Shown here piece by piece: positions 25,618-35,155 of a stretch of DNA of 64,000 nt. Each line of letters begins with the position of its first letter. Position 1 is the first letter of the stretch. The position numbers and the translations under genes are program-made. Origin of the DNA: Thermohalobaculum sp038534135 (lineage in GTDB: Bacteria; Pseudomonadota; Alphaproteobacteria; Rhodobacterales; Rhodobacteraceae); assembly GCA_038534135.1 (NCBI GenBank), contig JBCAXJ010000011.1, positions 1 through 64,000 on the forward strand, in the 5' to 3' direction. Under the pieces are notes generated by a model. The model saw only the letters and a list, made by a program, of their open reading frames with translations. It did no database searches and was not told the origin of the DNA.

Positions 25618-26604
25618 TCAGAGTTGCGAGATCAAAGCCTTCAGGTCCGCCTGGGGCCGTGCGCCGATATGGCTGATGATCTCACCCGCAGCCGCGCATC
25701 CCATAGCCGCGGAGCGTGCGTCATCCGCGCCTTGCGCCAATCCGGCCAGGAAACCCGCGGCGAAAAGATCGCCAGCCCCGGTCGTGTCCACTACCTCAGT
25801 TGCCTGTGCAGGCACACGGGTCCGCTGTTCGCCACGAACGATCACCGCGCCCTCCTCCGACATGGTGACAGCGGCGATCGCACAGTCCTTCGAGACCTGA
25901 TCCAGTGCATTCGCCAGATCATCGGTCTGATAGAGCGACATCAGTTCGGCCTTGTTGGCGAAGATCAGATCCATCTCATCGCGGATCAAACGACGGAAAT
26001 CGTCCCGATGGCGGTCGACGCAGAACGGATCCGACAGCGTGATCGATGTCTGGCCGCCATTCTTCTTGGTGGCCCAGATGGCACGGGCATAGGCGGCCTT
26101 GGCCTCGGGCGTGTCGAACAGATAGCCCTCCAGGTAAAGCCAGTCGGCCCGGCCCATCAGATCGATGTCGATATCATCGGCAACCAGATCGACCGAAGCG
26201 CCCAGGAATGTGCTCATCGAACGCTCACCATCCGGCGTCACCAGTACCAGACAGCGCGACGTCTCCGCATCGCTGTCCGTTGATGTCACCGGGCCGGAGT
26301 ATTCGACGCCCTGTGCCCGCAGGTCATGGCCGAAGATCTGTCCAAGCTGGTCATCGCGCACCTTGCCGAGGAACCCGGTCGAGGCTCCAAGCGCCGCCGC
26401 ACCAGCCGCTGTGTTCGCCGCGGAACCACCCGAGATCTCGGTGGCAGCGGGCATGGCACTGTAAAGCGACTGCGCGCGGTTCTGGTCGATCAGCGTCATG
26501 ATCCCCTTCTCGACACCATTGGAGCCCAGAAAGTTGTCTTCGATCTGGGCCACGACATCGACAATCGCATTTCCGATTGCGACAACATCCAAACGATTGC
26601 TCAC
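25618..26604 (-). CDS. PfkB-family sugar/nucleoside kinase, adenosine kinase-like
   Basis: This is a 328-residue cytosolic kinase of the ribokinase (PfkB) fold that transfers ATP phosphate to a sugar or nucleoside hydroxyl. The first signature GGSAANTAAGAAALG and the second DTTGAGDLFAAGFL (anion hole and catalytic Asp) are intact. Length and sequence resemble the adenosine kinase-like PfkB proteins of alphaproteobacteria; the substrate is inferred. The GTG start overlaps the stop of nth (GTGA), so the two genes are coupled. Confidence 0.85.
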   Translation of the reverse strand: MSNRLDVVAIGNAIVDVVAQIEDNFLGSNGVEKGIMTLIDQNRAQSLYSAMPAATEISGGSAANTAAGAAALGASTGFLGKVRDDQLGQIFGHDLRAQGVEYSGPVTSTDSDAETSRCLVLVTPDGERSMSTFLGASVDLVADDIDIDLMGRADWLYLEGYLFDTPEAKAAYARAIWATKKNGGQTSITLSDPFCVDRHRDDFRRLIRDEMDLIFANKAELMSLYQTDDLANALDQVSKDCAIAAVTMSEEGAVIVRGEQRTRVPAQATEVVDTTGAGDLFAAGFLAGLAQGADDARSAAMGCAAAGEIISHIGARPQADLKALISQL

Positions 26605-27245
26605 AGGGTCTTCTCCTCGAAATGACACAGGTCCCGGATCGGGCAGTTGGGACAGTCTGGCTTGCGCGCCTTGCAGACGTACCGGCCGTGCAGAATCAGC
26701 CAGTGATGCGCGTGGCGCTGGAATTCGGTCGGGACGTTGTCCTCGATTGCTCTTTCCACAGCGTTGACATCCTTGCCCGGGCAGATGCCGGTCCGGTTCC
26801 CAACACGGAAAATGTGCGTATCGACGGCCTGGGCCGGATGTCCCCACCACATGTTCAGCACCACGTTGGCGGTTTTCCGGCCAACGCCAGGCAGTGAGGA
26901 CAAAGCGGCACGGGATGACGGAACCTCGCCACCGTATTCATCAACCAGGATTCGGCTCAGCTTGATGACGTTCTTGGCCTTGTTGCGATAAAGGCCGATG
27001 GTCCGAATATGCTCGATCACGCCGTCCTCGCCCAAGTCGAGCATTTTTTGGGGCGTATCGGCGACCTTGAAAAGTCCGGCCGTCGCCTTGTTCACGCCTT
27101 TGTCGGTCGCCTGCGCGGAAAGTGCGACGGCAACAACAAGTGTGTAGGCGTTGATATGATCGAGCTCGCCCTTCGGTTCCGGCGCAACTTCGGCAAATCG
27201 CGAGAAAACCTCGCGCATCGTATGGTAGTCGAGCTGCTTCGCCAT
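26601..27245 (-). CDS. nth: Endonuclease III
   Basis: Nth is a bifunctional DNA glycosylase/AP lyase that removes oxidised pyrimidines in base-excision repair. The 214-residue protein shows the helix-hairpin-helix LPGVGRKTANVVL with the catalytic Lys, the catalytic Asp in AVDTHIFRV, and the C-terminal [4Fe-4S] pattern C-x6-C-x2-C-x5-C. All key residues are present. It is upstream of, and overlaps, the PfkB kinase gene. Confidence 0.96.
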   Translation of the reverse strand: MAKQLDYHTMREVFSRFAEVAPEPKGELDHINAYTLVVAVALSAQATDKGVNKATAGLFKVADTPQKMLDLGEDGVIEHIRTIGLYRNKAKNVIKLSRILVDEYGGEVPSSRAALSSLPGVGRKTANVVLNMWWGHPAQAVDTHIFRVGNRTGICPGKDVNAVERAIEDNVPTEFQRHAHHWLILHGRYVCKARKPDCPNCPIRDLCHFEEKTL

Positions 27246-27314
27246 GGCGCGCGGTTAGCAGGAGACGCGGACGTCGACAAGCGTTCCGGATGCGACCGTT
27301 GGCGCCGGTCAGGT

Positions 27315-27689
27315 TCAGTCGTTGTTCGGGTTCATGAACTTCAGACCGCAGGTCCGTTCCTGCTGCCACACGACCTCTGCCAGGAAACTCGCACCCGTCT
27401 CGGGCACGCGGAGAATGATCTGCTTCGGCGGCTCGTAGTCCTTGGGCAAGACCATTCGAGCACCGTTCGCGGACAGATCGACCAGATTGACCTGCATGAC
27501 GTTACCGTCGCCATTCTCGATGATCCCAAAGTATGAAACGACATTGCGCCCCTCGGACCGGCGCGAGCCACCCGCGAGCGGCAGCTCGCCGTCGGAAATC
27601 GAGGGAGCACCGTCCATTGCCGTACTGCCACCGCTTCCGACCGAGCTCATAAGAAACTTCTCCCACACTTCATCACTGCAAAATGGCAT
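27315..27689 (-). CDS. PilZ-like domain protein
   Basis: This 124-residue soluble protein has a single PilZ-like beta-barrel. The c-di-GMP signature appears complete: RxxxR within SRRSEGR and DxSxxG as DLSANG, followed by hydrophobic strands ending CGLKF. The first 40 residues are Gly/Ser-rich and low in structure. An internal start at MSSVGSGG (27650) is possible. It lies downstream of the rhodanese gene but behind a terminator-like hairpin, so it probably has its own promoter. Confidence 0.7.
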   Translation of the reverse strand: MPFCSDEVWEKFLMSSVGSGGSTAMDGAPSISDGELPLAGGSRRSEGRNVVSYFGIIENGDGNVMQVNLVDLSANGARMVLPKDYEPPKQIILRVPETGASFLAEVVWQQERTCGLKFMNPNND

Positions 27690-27731
27690 GCGAAACTTGC
27701 TAGAGATTTAAGCGAAATCGTGAACGGAACC

Positions 27732-27750
27732 TAAAAGGCCACCGGCCTCC
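27732..27750 (-). terminator. Intrinsic terminator of the rhodanese gene
   Basis: Directly after the TAG stop on the minus strand, AGGCC and GGCCT pair around a 3-base loop and are followed by a short T-run. The stem is short but placement and T-run fit an intrinsic terminator. Confidence 0.5.
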
Positions 27751-28181
27751 TAATTCGCGGTCCGTGGCGCCTCTGGCGTCCGAACAGGCAAGGATCGCGC
27801 AAGCCAACCCGGCGCGCCGCCAGCGCCGAACATGCCCTCGGGAACATTCACGATCCGTGTCATCCCACGCTGCGTCAGAACCTCCGTCACATAGCCCGAC
27901 CTTCCGCCGGTGGCGCAGATGACTGCCAGGGGCCGCTCCGGATGCTGGTTGTAGAGGGTCAGCAGGTCCTGTAAGAAGCCGTCCGACTTCATGTCCAGGG
28001 CATGGGCCACGTCGGGAACCCCGGTCTCTGCCCATTCCCCCGGGGTGCGGATATCGACCAGCGTGATCTCGCCCGACAGCGCCGCGCGCCGTGCATCGTC
28101 GGCGGTCATCGTCCCATCGGCCAGTGCCAATCCGGTCGACAGAAGCAAGATCAATCCAAGAAGGATACCGCGCATCGCCAT
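27750..28181 (-). CDS. Periplasmic rhodanese-like protein
   Basis: This 143-residue exported protein has a signal peptide (about 1-21, ending ALA) followed by one rhodanese domain. The active-site loop is CATGGRS with the catalytic Cys, preceded by ITLVDIRTPGEWAETG. Single-domain rhodaneses carry sulfur as a persulfide; the substrate here is unknown. It is divergent from thioredoxin reductase with about 100 bases between the starts. Confidence 0.85.
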   Translation of the reverse strand: MAMRGILLGLILLLSTGLALADGTMTADDARRAALSGEITLVDIRTPGEWAETGVPDVAHALDMKSDGFLQDLLTLYNQHPERPLAVICATGGRSGYVTEVLTQRGMTRIVNVPEGMFGAGGAPGWLARSLPVRTPEAPRTAN

Positions 28182-28279
28182 GCTCCAAAGTCACAACACG
28201 TCGAGTGGTAATGTTAGCCCCTTGGCGGAACCAGCCCAAGCCCGTATCTAGGTCGCTCATGTCGCAAGGAGAGCACCAG

Positions 28280-29242
28280 ATGTCCGAGACCCGCACCACC
28301 CGTCTGTTGATCATTGGATCCGGTCCAGCCGGATACACAGCGGCGGTTTACGCTTCGCGGGCACTGCTGGATCCGGTTTTGCTTCAAGGCATCCAACCAG
28401 GCGGACAGCTCACGATCACAACCGAGGTCGAGAACTGGCCCAGCGTCATCGAAACCCAGGGCCCCGATCTGATGCAGGCGTTCGAGGCGCATGCAAAAGC
28501 CGTCGGGACAGAGATCCTGTTCGATCATGTCAACACACTCGATCTGTCGGCGCGCCCTTTCACGGCGGTCTGCGACTCCGGCACGGTCTGGAAAGCGGAT
28601 GCCGTAGTCCTCGCGACCGGAGCGCAGGCAAAATGGCTCGGCCTGCCGTCGGAAGAAAAGTTCAAAGGCTTCGGCGTCTCAGCCTGCGCCACCTGCGACG
28701 GGTTCTTCTATCGCGGCAAGGAGGTGCTGGTGATCGGCGGTGGCAACACGGCGGTAGAGGAAGCGCTCTACCTCGCCAATCTCGCCTCGAAGGTCACGCT
28801 GATTCACCGGCGCGATTCCTTGCGGGCCGAAGCGATCCTGCAAAAACGGCTGATGGAACACCCAAAGATCGAGGTGATCTGGGACCACGTTCTCGACGAG
28901 GTCCTCGGGACCGATGGCGACGGCGTCACCGGAGCACGCCTGACCCACGCCCGGACGGGCGAGACCCGCGAGATCGACGCCGCAGGCATTTTCGTGGCGA
29001 TCGGACACGCGCCTGCATCGGAACTCGTGAAGGATCAACTCGACACACACATGGGCGGTTACGTCATGACGGCCCCGGATTCGACCGCGACATCGATCCC
29101 GGGCGTCTACGCGGCCGGCGATGTGACCGATCATGTCTATCGTCAGGCCGTCACCTCGGCAGGGATGGGCTGCATGGCCGCACTGGAAGCCGAACGCTTC
29201 CTGACCGAACACGGCTCGACGATCGCACAGGCGGCCGAATAA
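28280..29242 (+). CDS. trxB: Thioredoxin reductase
   Basis: TrxB transfers electrons from NADPH through FAD and a redox disulfide to thioredoxin. The 320-residue protein has the FAD motif GSGPAGYTAAVYASRA, the active-site CATC in SACATCDGFF, the NADPH motif GGGNTAVEEALYL with HRRD, and the C-terminal AAGDVTDHVYRQAVTSAG. The start MSETRTT follows AAGGAGAG; the open frame extends upstream across the promoter of the divergent rhodanese gene. Confidence 0.95.
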   Translation: MSETRTTRLLIIGSGPAGYTAAVYASRALLDPVLLQGIQPGGQLTITTEVENWPSVIETQGPDLMQAFEAHAKAVGTEILFDHVNTLDLSARPFTAVCDSGTVWKADAVVLATGAQAKWLGLPSEEKFKGFGVSACATCDGFFYRGKEVLVIGGGNTAVEEALYLANLASKVTLIHRRDSLRAEAILQKRLMEHPKIEVIWDHVLDEVLGTDGDGVTGARLTHARTGETREIDAAGIFVAIGHAPASELVKDQLDTHMGGYVMTAPDSTATSIPGVYAAGDVTDHVYRQAVTSAGMGCMAALEAERFLTEHGSTIAQAAE

Positions 29243-29261
29243 CCCGCAAGACCGCCGGCCG

Positions 29262-29951
29262 ATGCTCGACGTCAAACAGCTTTCCTACCAGGACGAGATC
29301 GCCAGGGTGGCGCGCAGCCTCGGTGGCCCGTCCTTGCAGATCGGCTCTCGCACGCAGGTGATCGACCGCCAATCCGGCAGTCACACCACGTGGCGCGACC
29401 GTTTGCCTGCCGAGACGTTCACCGGCGCCGACCTCGAAGCGGGCGAGAACGTCGACGCGATCTTCGACATCACGTGGGAGCTTGACCGCATTCACGCGGC
29501 ACTCCCGGATGCGAAGGCGTTCGGCACGGTCATCTGCGCGCATGTGCTCGAGCATGTTCGCGATCCGTTTCGCGCCGCCCGCAACATCACCGACCTTCTG
29601 CAGCCTGGCGGGTCGGCCTTCATCCAGGTGCCGTGGGTACAGGCGTTTCACGACTTCCCGGACGATTACTGGCGGATCTCGTTCTCCGGACTGCAGGTTC
29701 TGTTTCCCGACCTAGAACCTGAAGACGCCTGGTACTCCGGTGGGTCATCCGATGTGTGTTACAAGATCACCCGCGATGGCGCACCTGCAATCGACCTCGA
29801 AGCCCTGAAGCTCGAGGCCGAGATTTTCCAGCTTCTGATGCCACAACCGGTCAACCAGGATCTGTTGAAGAAACTGAATTCCGCTGCGTACCTGTCACGC
29901 GCCTATATGCCGGTCACCGTACTAACCTGGGTTGCCCGCAAACCAGAGTAG
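29262..29951 (+). CDS. SAM-dependent methyltransferase (class I-like)
   Basis: This 229-residue cytosolic protein looks like a methyltransferase of the Methyltransf_11 type. Motif VICAHVLEHVRDPFRAARNI, followed by LLQPGGSAFIQVPW, matches the post-I region; the glycine-rich motif I is weak, and the N-terminal part (GPSLQIGSRT) may take its place. It is 19 bases after trxB, so they probably share a transcript. The substrate cannot be inferred. Confidence 0.7.
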   Translation: MLDVKQLSYQDEIARVARSLGGPSLQIGSRTQVIDRQSGSHTTWRDRLPAETFTGADLEAGENVDAIFDITWELDRIHAALPDAKAFGTVICAHVLEHVRDPFRAARNITDLLQPGGSAFIQVPWVQAFHDFPDDYWRISFSGLQVLFPDLEPEDAWYSGGSSDVCYKITRDGAPAIDLEALKLEAEIFQLLMPQPVNQDLLKKLNSAAYLSRAYMPVTVLTWVARKPE

Positions 29952-30139
29952 CCGCGCGCGGTCGCGGGCAGAATATCGAGACGCCTTTGCAGACCGAGCG
30001 CGGCCTTGGACGCCCCGCATAAGCCAGCCCGTAGCACTTTTGTTAACCCTAAGACGACAGGATTAAGCCTGCGCTCGCGCCCGGCGACGGCGTCTTTTTA
30101 CTACGACACGACAGACCACGATGAAACGGACACCGATCG

Positions 30140-31324
30140 ATGCCGACACTGTTCTTCGCGGGCAACCAGGTCGCGTTCTTCAGCAGTATCGAAGACGACG
30201 GCGGCGAAGTCGAGATCGACATCTCGCAAGCGCCCTTTCAATCGACCGACACCGTTGAGATCGAGATCAACGATGCTGACATCGGCGCGAATGGCGAATT
30301 CGACAGCAGCGAGGTCCGGTTCTCCCGTGTCACGGTGATCAGGGATGGGGTCAGGTACGACCTCGACGTTAATCCCGGATCCAAAGTGAAGGAATCCGGT
30401 GGTGGCGGCGCAAAAGAACAGGGCGACACTTTCTTCACCACCAATGACTCGGTTGGCCCGGCAGCGTCCGGTCCCTTCTCGAGCATCAGCGGAGGTCAGT
30501 TGGTGTTCTCGATCACCGATACGTTCGAATCGGGCGAAGACGAAGAGATCGACCGCGTTCGAACATTTGATCACAACGGTGACGGGGACACGTCGGACTC
30601 AGGCGAATCCGGCAACGGTACCTTCAACGCAACATCCGTCCTGGTGTGCTACTGCCCAGGCACATTGATCAGAACAGCATCTGGACACTCTCCGGTCGAG
30701 AGTTTGAAGCCTGGAGATCTGGTGTTGACGCTGGATCAAGGTCTGCAGCCGATCCGATGGATCGGCCAGACGCGCCACTGTTATCCACCCGGTCCGCACG
30801 ACCGTAAGCCGATCGAGTTCAAACCGGACAGCCTGGGACCCGGCGTGCCGCGCCGACGCCTGATCGTTTCGCCGCAACATCGAATGCTCGTGCGTGGCCG
30901 CGAGGTCGAGGCGTTGTTCGGGGTGTCCGAGGTCCTGGCGCTCGCGAAGGCAATGGTCGGCCTCGATCACGTGCGGGCGATGAACGGAAAGCGCGAAGCG
31001 ACGTTCTTCAGCGTGCTACTGGAAAATCACCAGGTCCTGGTCGCCGAAGGCGCACTGTCCGAAAGCTTCTATCCGGGACCAACGGCGCTGCGCATGATCC
31101 TGCCGGAACATCGCACAGCAATCGAAACCCTCTTTCCCGGTGTCCGCGAAAACCCCGTTTCGGGCTATGGACCGACGGCCCGCCGGGTTCTGACACGCGC
31201 CGAGACAGAACGCCTGGCGCAGCGGATAAAATCAATGAGATCGAACGCACGGCATCCCGATGCTCCGTTCGAACCTTCCACGCCGGTGACGGCCACGGTG
31301 ATACCGTTTCACTCAACCAGCTAA
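30140..31324 (+). CDS. Hint (hedgehog/intein) domain protein
   Basis: This 394-residue protein has an acidic, Asp/Gly-rich N-terminal half (about 1-165) and a Hint domain from Cys172 (CPGTLIRT, then VESLKPGDLVLTLDQGLQPIRWIGQ), with SPQHRMLVRG and the final ENHQVLVAEGALSESFYPG block. Hint domains cleave or splice at the first cysteine; this type is abundant in Rhodobacterales, usually with secreted acidic proteins. No classical signal peptide is seen, so type I secretion is a possibility. Its role is unknown. Confidence 0.8.
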   Translation: MPTLFFAGNQVAFFSSIEDDGGEVEIDISQAPFQSTDTVEIEINDADIGANGEFDSSEVRFSRVTVIRDGVRYDLDVNPGSKVKESGGGGAKEQGDTFFTTNDSVGPAASGPFSSISGGQLVFSITDTFESGEDEEIDRVRTFDHNGDGDTSDSGESGNGTFNATSVLVCYCPGTLIRTASGHSPVESLKPGDLVLTLDQGLQPIRWIGQTRHCYPPGPHDRKPIEFKPDSLGPGVPRRRLIVSPQHRMLVRGREVEALFGVSEVLALAKAMVGLDHVRAMNGKREATFFSVLLENHQVLVAEGALSESFYPGPTALRMILPEHRTAIETLFPGVRENPVSGYGPTARRVLTRAETERLAQRIKSMRSNARHPDAPFEPSTPVTATVIPFHSTS

Positions 31325-31378
31325 AAACGTTAGCCGCGGATCGGCAAAAAACCTTGCTGGGGGCCGCGGACCCGTTGC

Positions 31379-31906
31379 TCACCAGCAGCGGTGACGATAA
31401 CGATGGCGCCAGTACGGGCCGTATCGGTTGCAGCCAAAGAACGAACCAACGCCAATTCCGACCCCGATGCCCGTACGCACGCGTCCGCGGCCCGATCCAA
31501 TCCCGATCCCTATGCTTGGAAAAAGCGAGACGGCTGGTCGTTCCTTGCGGCCAAGATCGTATCCTTGCAGAAAATCTGGCTCCATAGTCGGCGGGCAAAC
31601 CTTGGTGTACTTTCGGCCCTCGTAGCCAACACGGTAGCCGTTCTCGGTCGTGCAGTACTCCACCAAACCGTCCGTCCGGCCACGCTGATAGGCCGCAAGA
31701 TCAACCGGCTGACCGACATCGGCGCATTCCTCGAACGCGTCCGCGCGCGCGGAAGTTGTTACACCGAGCTTGCCATCGTTAAGCCCATAACGCTCCCAAT
31801 CGGTCGCGGCACAAGCCCGCGCGCGTTCCTCGGGGTCGAGCGTCGTACAGGCAGCCACAACGCCGGCCCCCGCAAGCAAGCATAGGATCTTCAGACCACG
31901 TCTCAT
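31379..31906 (-). CDS. DUF2799 lipoprotein
   Basis: This is a 175-residue predicted lipoprotein. MRRGLKILCLLAGAGVVAAC is a lipoprotein signal with the lipid-bearing Cys at residue 20. The mature part has the DUF2799 features: DWERYGLNDGKLG, AYQRGRTDGLVEYCTTENGYRVG and FLQGYDLGR. The C-terminus is Gly/Ile-rich then Arg/His/Tyr-rich. Function unknown. GGGG precedes the ATG. It is divergent from the YjgN gene. Confidence 0.8.
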   Translation of the reverse strand: MRRGLKILCLLAGAGVVAACTTLDPEERARACAATDWERYGLNDGKLGVTTSARADAFEECADVGQPVDLAAYQRGRTDGLVEYCTTENGYRVGYEGRKYTKVCPPTMEPDFLQGYDLGRKERPAVSLFPSIGIGIGSGRGRVRTGIGVGIGVGSFFGCNRYGPYWRHRYRHRCW

Positions 31907-32098
31907 TCAGCCCCTCTTGCCAACAAACTGTGGCGGAACAGCGGAGCCCCCTCGCGCAGAGCCTACCGCATCCAGGGTTTTGCCGCCAGCCTGGTGGGAA
32001 TCCCCACATCGCTTCCGTGACAATTGTGATCAAACGCATCATTATTCCGCCCGAAAGATCGGGGATAGGCATCAGACCGACCGAGGGGACTCGCTGAC

Positions 32099-33415
32099 AT
32101 GACCGACGCCACCGCGGCAGGGCAAACGCTGCCGGACGCCAACCGCATTCCCGCCGGGCAGGTGCTGGATGCAACCCGCGGCGATTATCACACGGACGGT
32201 CCATCGCTCTTCTGGCTTTCGATGCGCCAGGTCTTTCTCGCGGTGATCACGCTTGGCATCTACCGGTTCTGGATGACGACCAATCTGCGCCGCCACTACT
32301 GGCGCGCAGTTCGCGTGCTCGGTGATCCGTTCGAGTATTCCGGCACCGGGCTCGAGAAGCTGCTCGGCTTTCTGATCGCCGTGATCATCCTGGCCGTCTA
32401 TCTTGGCGTCTTCAATCTCGCACTGACCTTCGGCGGCCTGCTCAGTTTGGATGATCCCATCGAGCTTCAGGTCCTGACATGGCTGTCCTTTGTCGCGTCG
32501 TTGCCGCTGATCTACTTCGCGACGTACCGTGCACGGCGCTACATCTTGGCGCGCACCCGCTGGCGCGGGATCCGCTTCGGGATGGAACAGGCTGCGTGGA
32601 AGTACACGTGGCGGGCACTTTTGCTGACGCTGCTCTCGATTGTGACCGTCGGCCTGATGTACCCCTACCAGCACTTCAAGCTCGAGAAGTTCAAGACCGA
32701 CCGGACGTGGTTCGGCGACCTGAGCTTTGAGCAAGGCGGAAGCTGGGTCCAACTCTTCCGATACTGGGTCTGGTTCTACGTGATCGTCGCTATCATCGCA
32801 GCGGCCATTGCTGGCGCCGTCGCGTCACCAGAGAGCGCATCGGCCCGGACACTGGCAATCGTGGCGGGGATCTTCGGCTATATCGCGATCTTCATCGTCG
32901 GAATCCGTTATCAGGTCGCGGCCTTCCGCTATCTTTGGGGCCATCGGACGCTGGGCGGAGCCCGGTTTTCGAATGACATCGATACGGGCGAGGTGATCGG
33001 CGTCTATATCGGCGGCTCGATCGCCACAGGCATCTGCGCTGCCCTGGTCGGTACCGCGATACTCTCGGTCCTCGGCGGTCTCGCGTACTTTCTGATCGGA
33101 CAAGACACGTTGACCGCGCTGTTATCGAACTTTCCTGCGGAGGACGGCGCGGATGGCGACCCAAATTCGGTCTACTCGGCAGGCTACTGGGCTGGCATCC
33201 TCGGCGTCGTTGTAGGGTATATCACAATCGGCGCCGCAGCTTTCGCGTTCGCGCAGATTTTCATCACGCGTCCGATCCTGCGCCGCAAGGCCGAGGGGAT
33301 GCAAATCTACAACGTCTCGGCGCTTGCCGAAAGCCGGCAGCGCGGTCACGACGATGCCCGTGACGCGGGCGGCTTCGCAGATGCGCTTGGCGTGGATGTC
33401 GGCGCCGGTTTCTGA
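32099..33415 (+). CDS. YjgN/DUF898 family membrane protein
   Basis: This is a 438-residue inner-membrane protein with about eight hydrophobic helices. The repeated DUF898 pattern is seen twice (FLAVITLGIYRFWMTTNLRR and LLTLLSIVTVGLMYPYQHFK), with a W-x-x-R-F-x-Y-x-G-like region FEYSGTGLEKLLGF. Function is unknown. Its TGA overlaps the ATG of the M48 peptidase gene (TGATG), a pairing that suggests joint action at the membrane. Confidence 0.8.
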   Translation: MTDATAAGQTLPDANRIPAGQVLDATRGDYHTDGPSLFWLSMRQVFLAVITLGIYRFWMTTNLRRHYWRAVRVLGDPFEYSGTGLEKLLGFLIAVIILAVYLGVFNLALTFGGLLSLDDPIELQVLTWLSFVASLPLIYFATYRARRYILARTRWRGIRFGMEQAAWKYTWRALLLTLLSIVTVGLMYPYQHFKLEKFKTDRTWFGDLSFEQGGSWVQLFRYWVWFYVIVAIIAAAIAGAVASPESASARTLAIVAGIFGYIAIFIVGIRYQVAAFRYLWGHRTLGGARFSNDIDTGEVIGVYIGGSIATGICAALVGTAILSVLGGLAYFLIGQDTLTALLSNFPAEDGADGDPNSVYSAGYWAGILGVVVGYITIGAAAFAFAQIFITRPILRRKAEGMQIYNVSALAESRQRGHDDARDAGGFADALGVDVGAGF

Positions 33416-34578
33416 TGACCGCACTCGCCGACTACACGAAACTGGAAGCCGAAGCCCGGTACTTCGACGGTCAATCGGCAAATCCCATCGATGTCGCCGT
33501 CAGCTTCGGTGGCCGCTCGCTCGTGATCGTCGGGATGGATGACCGGGCGATCGCACACTGGCCATTGGCGACCTTGCGTTCGCTCGGCGATCCAGCCGAG
33601 GCCACTGTGCAATTGGTGCCGGATCACGCCAGCGATGAACGTGTCGTGCTCGATGACCGCGAGATGATCGCGGCGATCTCGAAGGTCTGCCCAAACCTGT
33701 ACCACCGGCATGTCGACAAGCCGGTCCTGCGCCGTGCGGCATTCTGGACTGTCGGTGCAATCGCCTCTGTCGTTCTGATCCTGCTGGTTCTGATCCCGAC
33801 CCTGGCCGACCAACTTGCGGAATACATCCCGCCCGAACGCGAACAGGCGCTGGGCGACGCCGTCGCCGAGCAGCTTGGCGACCTGCTGGCGCTCCAGACA
33901 TCCGAGCGTCCGGCGCTGTGCACCGAACCGTCCGGCACCACAGCCCTAACCCTGATGACCCGTCGCGTGTCGCCCGGGGATCAACTGCCCTATCCACTGC
34001 GCGTCAACGTAATCGACCACGGCCTCGTGAATGCAGTCGCGTTGCCGGGAGGCCGCATTCTGTTGTTCCGCGGCCTGATCGAGAACGCCCAAAGCCCGGA
34101 AGAAGTCGCGGGCATCCTCGCCCACGAAATCGGCCATGTCGTCAACCGTGACCCGACGCGCGGTGTCCTGCGCGCCGCCGGCACCGCCGGGATCATTGGC
34201 CTTCTGCTGGGCGATATCTTCGGCGCAACGGTGCTGGCCGCCGCGTCCGATGCCATCCTGAACGCCAGCCACCAGCGCGAGGCCGAGACCCTGGCGGACG
34301 AGATGGCCTACCGCCTGCTCGGCGATGCCGAACTGCCGGTGACACCGTTCGCGAACTTCTTCGATCGGCTGCACGAGGAACACGGAGACTCCGCCGGCCC
34401 ATTCCGCTATCTCGCCAGCCACCCGGATCTCTCGGGCCGGGCCGCGCGCGCCATGGCAGCCGACCGCATCGGCAACGGCACCTTTGTCCCCGTCTTGGTC
34501 GACCGCGACTGGCTCGCTCTGCAGAACATCTGCGATGAGGATACGGATTTCGAGGATATCACGTCCCACCGGCACTAA
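33415..34578 (+). CDS. Membrane-anchored M48 family zinc peptidase
   Basis: This is a 387-residue peptidase with a cytosolic N-terminal part, one membrane helix at about 107-130, then an M48 catalytic domain. The zinc motif HEIGH (EVAGILAHEIGHVVNRDP) and a downstream zinc-ligand Glu region (HQREAETLADEMAYRLL) are present. M48 proteins such as HtpX, LoiP and BepA act in membrane or envelope protein quality control. The gene is coupled to the preceding YjgN gene by an overlapping stop/start. Confidence 0.88.
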   Translation: MTALADYTKLEAEARYFDGQSANPIDVAVSFGGRSLVIVGMDDRAIAHWPLATLRSLGDPAEATVQLVPDHASDERVVLDDREMIAAISKVCPNLYHRHVDKPVLRRAAFWTVGAIASVVLILLVLIPTLADQLAEYIPPEREQALGDAVAEQLGDLLALQTSERPALCTEPSGTTALTLMTRRVSPGDQLPYPLRVNVIDHGLVNAVALPGGRILLFRGLIENAQSPEEVAGILAHEIGHVVNRDPTRGVLRAAGTAGIIGLLLGDIFGATVLAAASDAILNASHQREAETLADEMAYRLLGDAELPVTPFANFFDRLHEEHGDSAGPFRYLASHPDLSGRAARAMAADRIGNGTFVPVLVDRDWLALQNICDEDTDFEDITSHRH

Positions 34579-34643
34579 CGCGTTCAGGCAGGGGCTAAGG
34601 CATCACTCAACTCCGAACATCAGTCCGCTTTTCGCGCGCACCA

Positions 34644-35060
34644 CTAGCCCTTGGCCTTGCGACCGTACAACTCCAGCCGATGATGCACGATTTCGTACCC
34701 CAGTTCGGCCGCAATCTCGCGTTGCAACGCTTCGATCCGGTCCGACGTGAACTCGATCACCTCACCTGAGTCGAGATCGATCAGGTGGTCGTGGTGATCA
34801 CTATCCGCATGCTCGAACCGTGATGGCCCGCCCTCGAAGGCATGACGATGGATCTCGCCCTTCTCCTCCAACAGCTTCATGGTCCGATAGACCGTGGTCA
34901 GCGACACGCTCGGGTCGATCCTCGAGGCACGCCTGAAAATCCCCATCGCATCCGGATGATCATCCGAGTCCGAGAGCACGCGCAAGATCACCGCCCGCTG
35001 GCGCGTAATCCGTACGCCCGCCGCGCGCAGCACCTGCTCGTAATTCGGCCTCTCAGACAT
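34644..35060 (-). CDS. Fur-family metal regulator (Fur/Mur type)
   Basis: This is a 138-residue winged-helix repressor. RITRQRAVILRVL and VSLTTVYRTMKLLEEKG form the DNA-binding domain, and HADSDHHDHLIDLDSGEVIEF the metal site. The two cysteines of E. coli Fur (CLDCG) are Asp and Ser here, as in alphaproteobacterial Fur/Mur proteins. It is divergent from a SitABCD-like Mn/Fe transporter with a shared 147-base promoter region, so a manganese- or iron-responsive Mur/Fur is the best guess; Zur is less likely because the operon has two permeases. Confidence 0.85.
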   Translation of the reverse strand: MSERPNYEQVLRAAGVRITRQRAVILRVLSDSDDHPDAMGIFRRASRIDPSVSLTTVYRTMKLLEEKGEIHRHAFEGGPSRFEHADSDHHDHLIDLDSGEVIEFTSDRIEALQREIAAELGYEIVHHRLELYGRKAKG

Positions 35061-35131
35061 GCGAACGATATGGCCCAGATGAAAAGCCTTTGCAACTGGC
35101 TCATCCCGGAGGACACAAGCCTGCTCTTGTT

Positions 35132-35155
35132 GAAAATGATTTGCAATTGCATTGA
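35132..35155. promoter_or_regulatory. Candidate Fur/Mur operator
   Basis: An A/T-rich stretch between the divergent regulator and transporter genes contains the perfect palindrome TGCAATTGCA (35142-35151), flanked by GAAAATGATT and TTGA. Placement suits a Mur/Fur site acting on both promoters. Binding is inferred. Confidence 0.5.
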
